From Phlebiopsis flavidoalba (lineage: Eukaryota; Basidiomycota; Agaricomycetes; Polyporales; Phanerochaetaceae): a DNA stretch of 64,000 nucleotides. The translations under genes were made by a program, and so were the position numbers. Of the stretch, positions 62,772 through 64,000 are shown piece after piece (position 1 is the first letter of the stretch; each line of letters begins with the position of its first letter). The notes beneath the pieces are model-generated. The model saw only the letters and a program-made list of their open reading frames with translations, did no database searches and was not told the DNA's origin. The stretch covers positions 186,001 through 250,000 of the forward strand of contig JAOCPU010000043.1 of the NCBI GenBank assembly GCA_035772785.1. The letters run 5' to 3'.

Positions 62772-64000
62772 TCAACCATCTGTTTTCTCGTCTGGCTGAG
62801 GCAGCTCCAACCACAGATCAAGATTATCCCAAATCTTTTCCCTGTGTCGCTTCCAACTCGCTCTCCTCCAGCTATCCACGCAGCCCTTGCAGAAGCCTTT
62901 CTCCTCCCACGCGAGCTCGGCAAGTCTCTCCAAGCCCTCGATAGGATCGTTCATATACTCCACATACAGGTCGCTGTTGAGGACCAGGTCCCTCCAATGA
63001 CCGACAGCCGACTCCCTTGCTTTCTTGCATTGTTGGGAGGACTCTGCAAGCTCGGGGTGTGCCTGAATTACGTCCGCGGACGCCAGAGGACAGAGGAAGT
63101 CTCGCGAGTCGGGCGGCAGCGCGGCACCGCGAGCCCATTGTGACGCAAGCTCTTCGCGCGTGCGAATGAGGCGCACAAGATCGGTGCGTCCAACCTTGCG
63201 AAGTGCCCATGCGTTGTCGTCATCTGCAAACATGAACTCGTCGTCTAGCTGCTGCCCGAGGCCTGGTGCGCGGAGCAGCTCGTAGAACGCGCGCTTAAGG
63301 AGGGAGGGCAAGGCGCATGTGCGAGCGAGAACGACAGTCTCTTCTGCGTAGTCGCGTTGCCCGCCAATGGAGACACGGTACGACGGAAGCGTTGATGGCC
63401 ACATAGAGGTGAGAGCGTGGGTTGAGAAGGTGGAAAGGGAGGTGAACTTGAGCATGAGGGAAGCGCGAAGAATCGAAGATAGCTCGGTGAAGGAAGGAGG
63501 TTGAAAGACAAATTGGCTGTTGAGTTTCATGAGAAAAGTGTTCTGAAGAAGAGTGGTGAGATACTTACATAGCATTGTCCGCCGCTTTGAGCATCTTATC
63601 AAAGTCTTCTGGGCTGACACCCTCGACAACAAACAGCGGCTTTCCATCCATATTACCTTCCCTCCAAGCCTTCACCTCAAGATCATCATTACCCCCGTGG
63701 ACGACTGTCTTCTCCCCATGAAACAGCTCCGATAATAGAGGAGACTGCTGCGATAGCCTCGAGCGGTGAAGTCTGAACGCAATATTCTGGAAAGACAGGA
63801 TGACCGAGCCATCGGTATGCCAGTGGTCAGGATGTTTGGCCGGCCTGCGGAACGGCTTTGACTGAGATGCGGGCACTTTGAACGCTCCTGTGAAGTCGTC
63901 GTCCACTTTTGCGCGCTTGTGCTTTGGGTTCTCTGTCCCGCTATCTTCAGAGTCAATCGTCAGTGCGCGCTGTGAAACAGCGGAGGAAGATCCAGCGGAT
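62772..64000 (-). CDS. BTB/POZ domain protein, partial at window edge
   Basis: The minus-strand frame enters from beyond 64000 with AVSQRALTIDSEDSGTENPK, KHKRAKVDDDF (basic, possible nuclear signal) and no ATG in the window, so the 5' end is missing. The BTB domain follows: HPDHWHTDGSVILSFQNIAF, RLHRSRLSQQSPLLSELFHG and LFVVEGVSPEDFDKML. An intron lies at about 63.57 kb, then PPSFTELSSILRASLMLKFT and TSLSTFSTHALTSMWPSTLP. The long C-terminal part carries ALPSLLKRAFYELLR, DLVRLIRTREELASQW and a Trp-rich end (SWRRASWKRHREKIWDNLDL) with the stop at 62772. The layout is typical of the expanded agaricomycete BTB family. It is a different subgroup from the copy at 32.6 kb. Confidence 0.85.

Overview
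The window looks like nuclear chromosomal DNA of a filamentous basidiomycete (Agaricomycetes), most likely a wood-decay polypore-type fungus. Genes on both strands are cut by many short introns (about 49-65 nt) with GT..AG borders. The gene set fits this: a class II secreted manganese peroxidase, an atypical basidiomycete-style G-alpha, a group III hybrid histidine kinase with HAMP repeats, a fungal P450, SRPK-like kinases and BTB proteins. No rRNA, convincing tRNA, CRISPR or bacterial-type operon was seen. Gene calls are by motif recognition from raw sequence; exon borders are only given where both splice sites and reading phase agreed.

Layout. 0.6-3.2 kb: TMEM184/Ost-alpha-type membrane protein (-), interrupted by a purine-rich low-complexity stretch. 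6.0-6.25 kb: small SMP-like protein (-). 7.1-10.7 kb: phospholipase D (-). 11.8-16.9 kb: osmosensing hybrid histidine kinase (-). 17-26.8 kb: gene-poor accessory stretch with poly-C, a 102-bp tandem duplication and an inverted duplication. 26.8-30.3 kb: ThrE/Prm10-type transporter (+). 32.6-33.5 kb: BTB protein (+). 34.0-35.4 kb formamidase (-) and 36.0-38.8 kb nucleoporin Nup84/Nup107 (+) are divergent from a 584-bp interval. 40.7-42.2 kb: manganese peroxidase (+). 42.7-44.4 kb: tRNase Z (+). 45.7-47.7 kb: cytochrome P450 (+). 48.8-51.6 kb: G-alpha (-). 52.7-54.1 kb: basic Lys/Pro-rich protein (-). 54.8-56.2 kb: protein with two tandem His/Cys units (-). 56.5-60.5 kb: two tandem SRPK-like kinases (-). 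61.8-62.4 kb: unknown protein (+). 62.8-64 kb: BTB protein (-), running off the right edge.

The genes do not form one pathway. The signalling content is notable: osmosensor kinase, divergent G-alpha, phospholipase D, two kinases and two BTB proteins. The peroxidase and P450 are the lignocellulose/xenobiotic component.

Two observations cut across the window. First, almost every recognisable gene, including ones expected to be essential, carries single-base shifts of reading frame, often in C/G or T homopolymers. This points to uncorrected sequencing or assembly error rather than pseudogenes, and explains why no long open frames exist. Second, introns repeatedly split the codons of, or sit inside, catalytic motifs: the haem Cys of the P450, the distal His of the peroxidase, the metal motif of tRNase Z, the P-loop of G-alpha and the H-box of the kinase. 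The most unusual individual protein feature is the G-alpha, whose catalytic Gln after DVGG is Asn.
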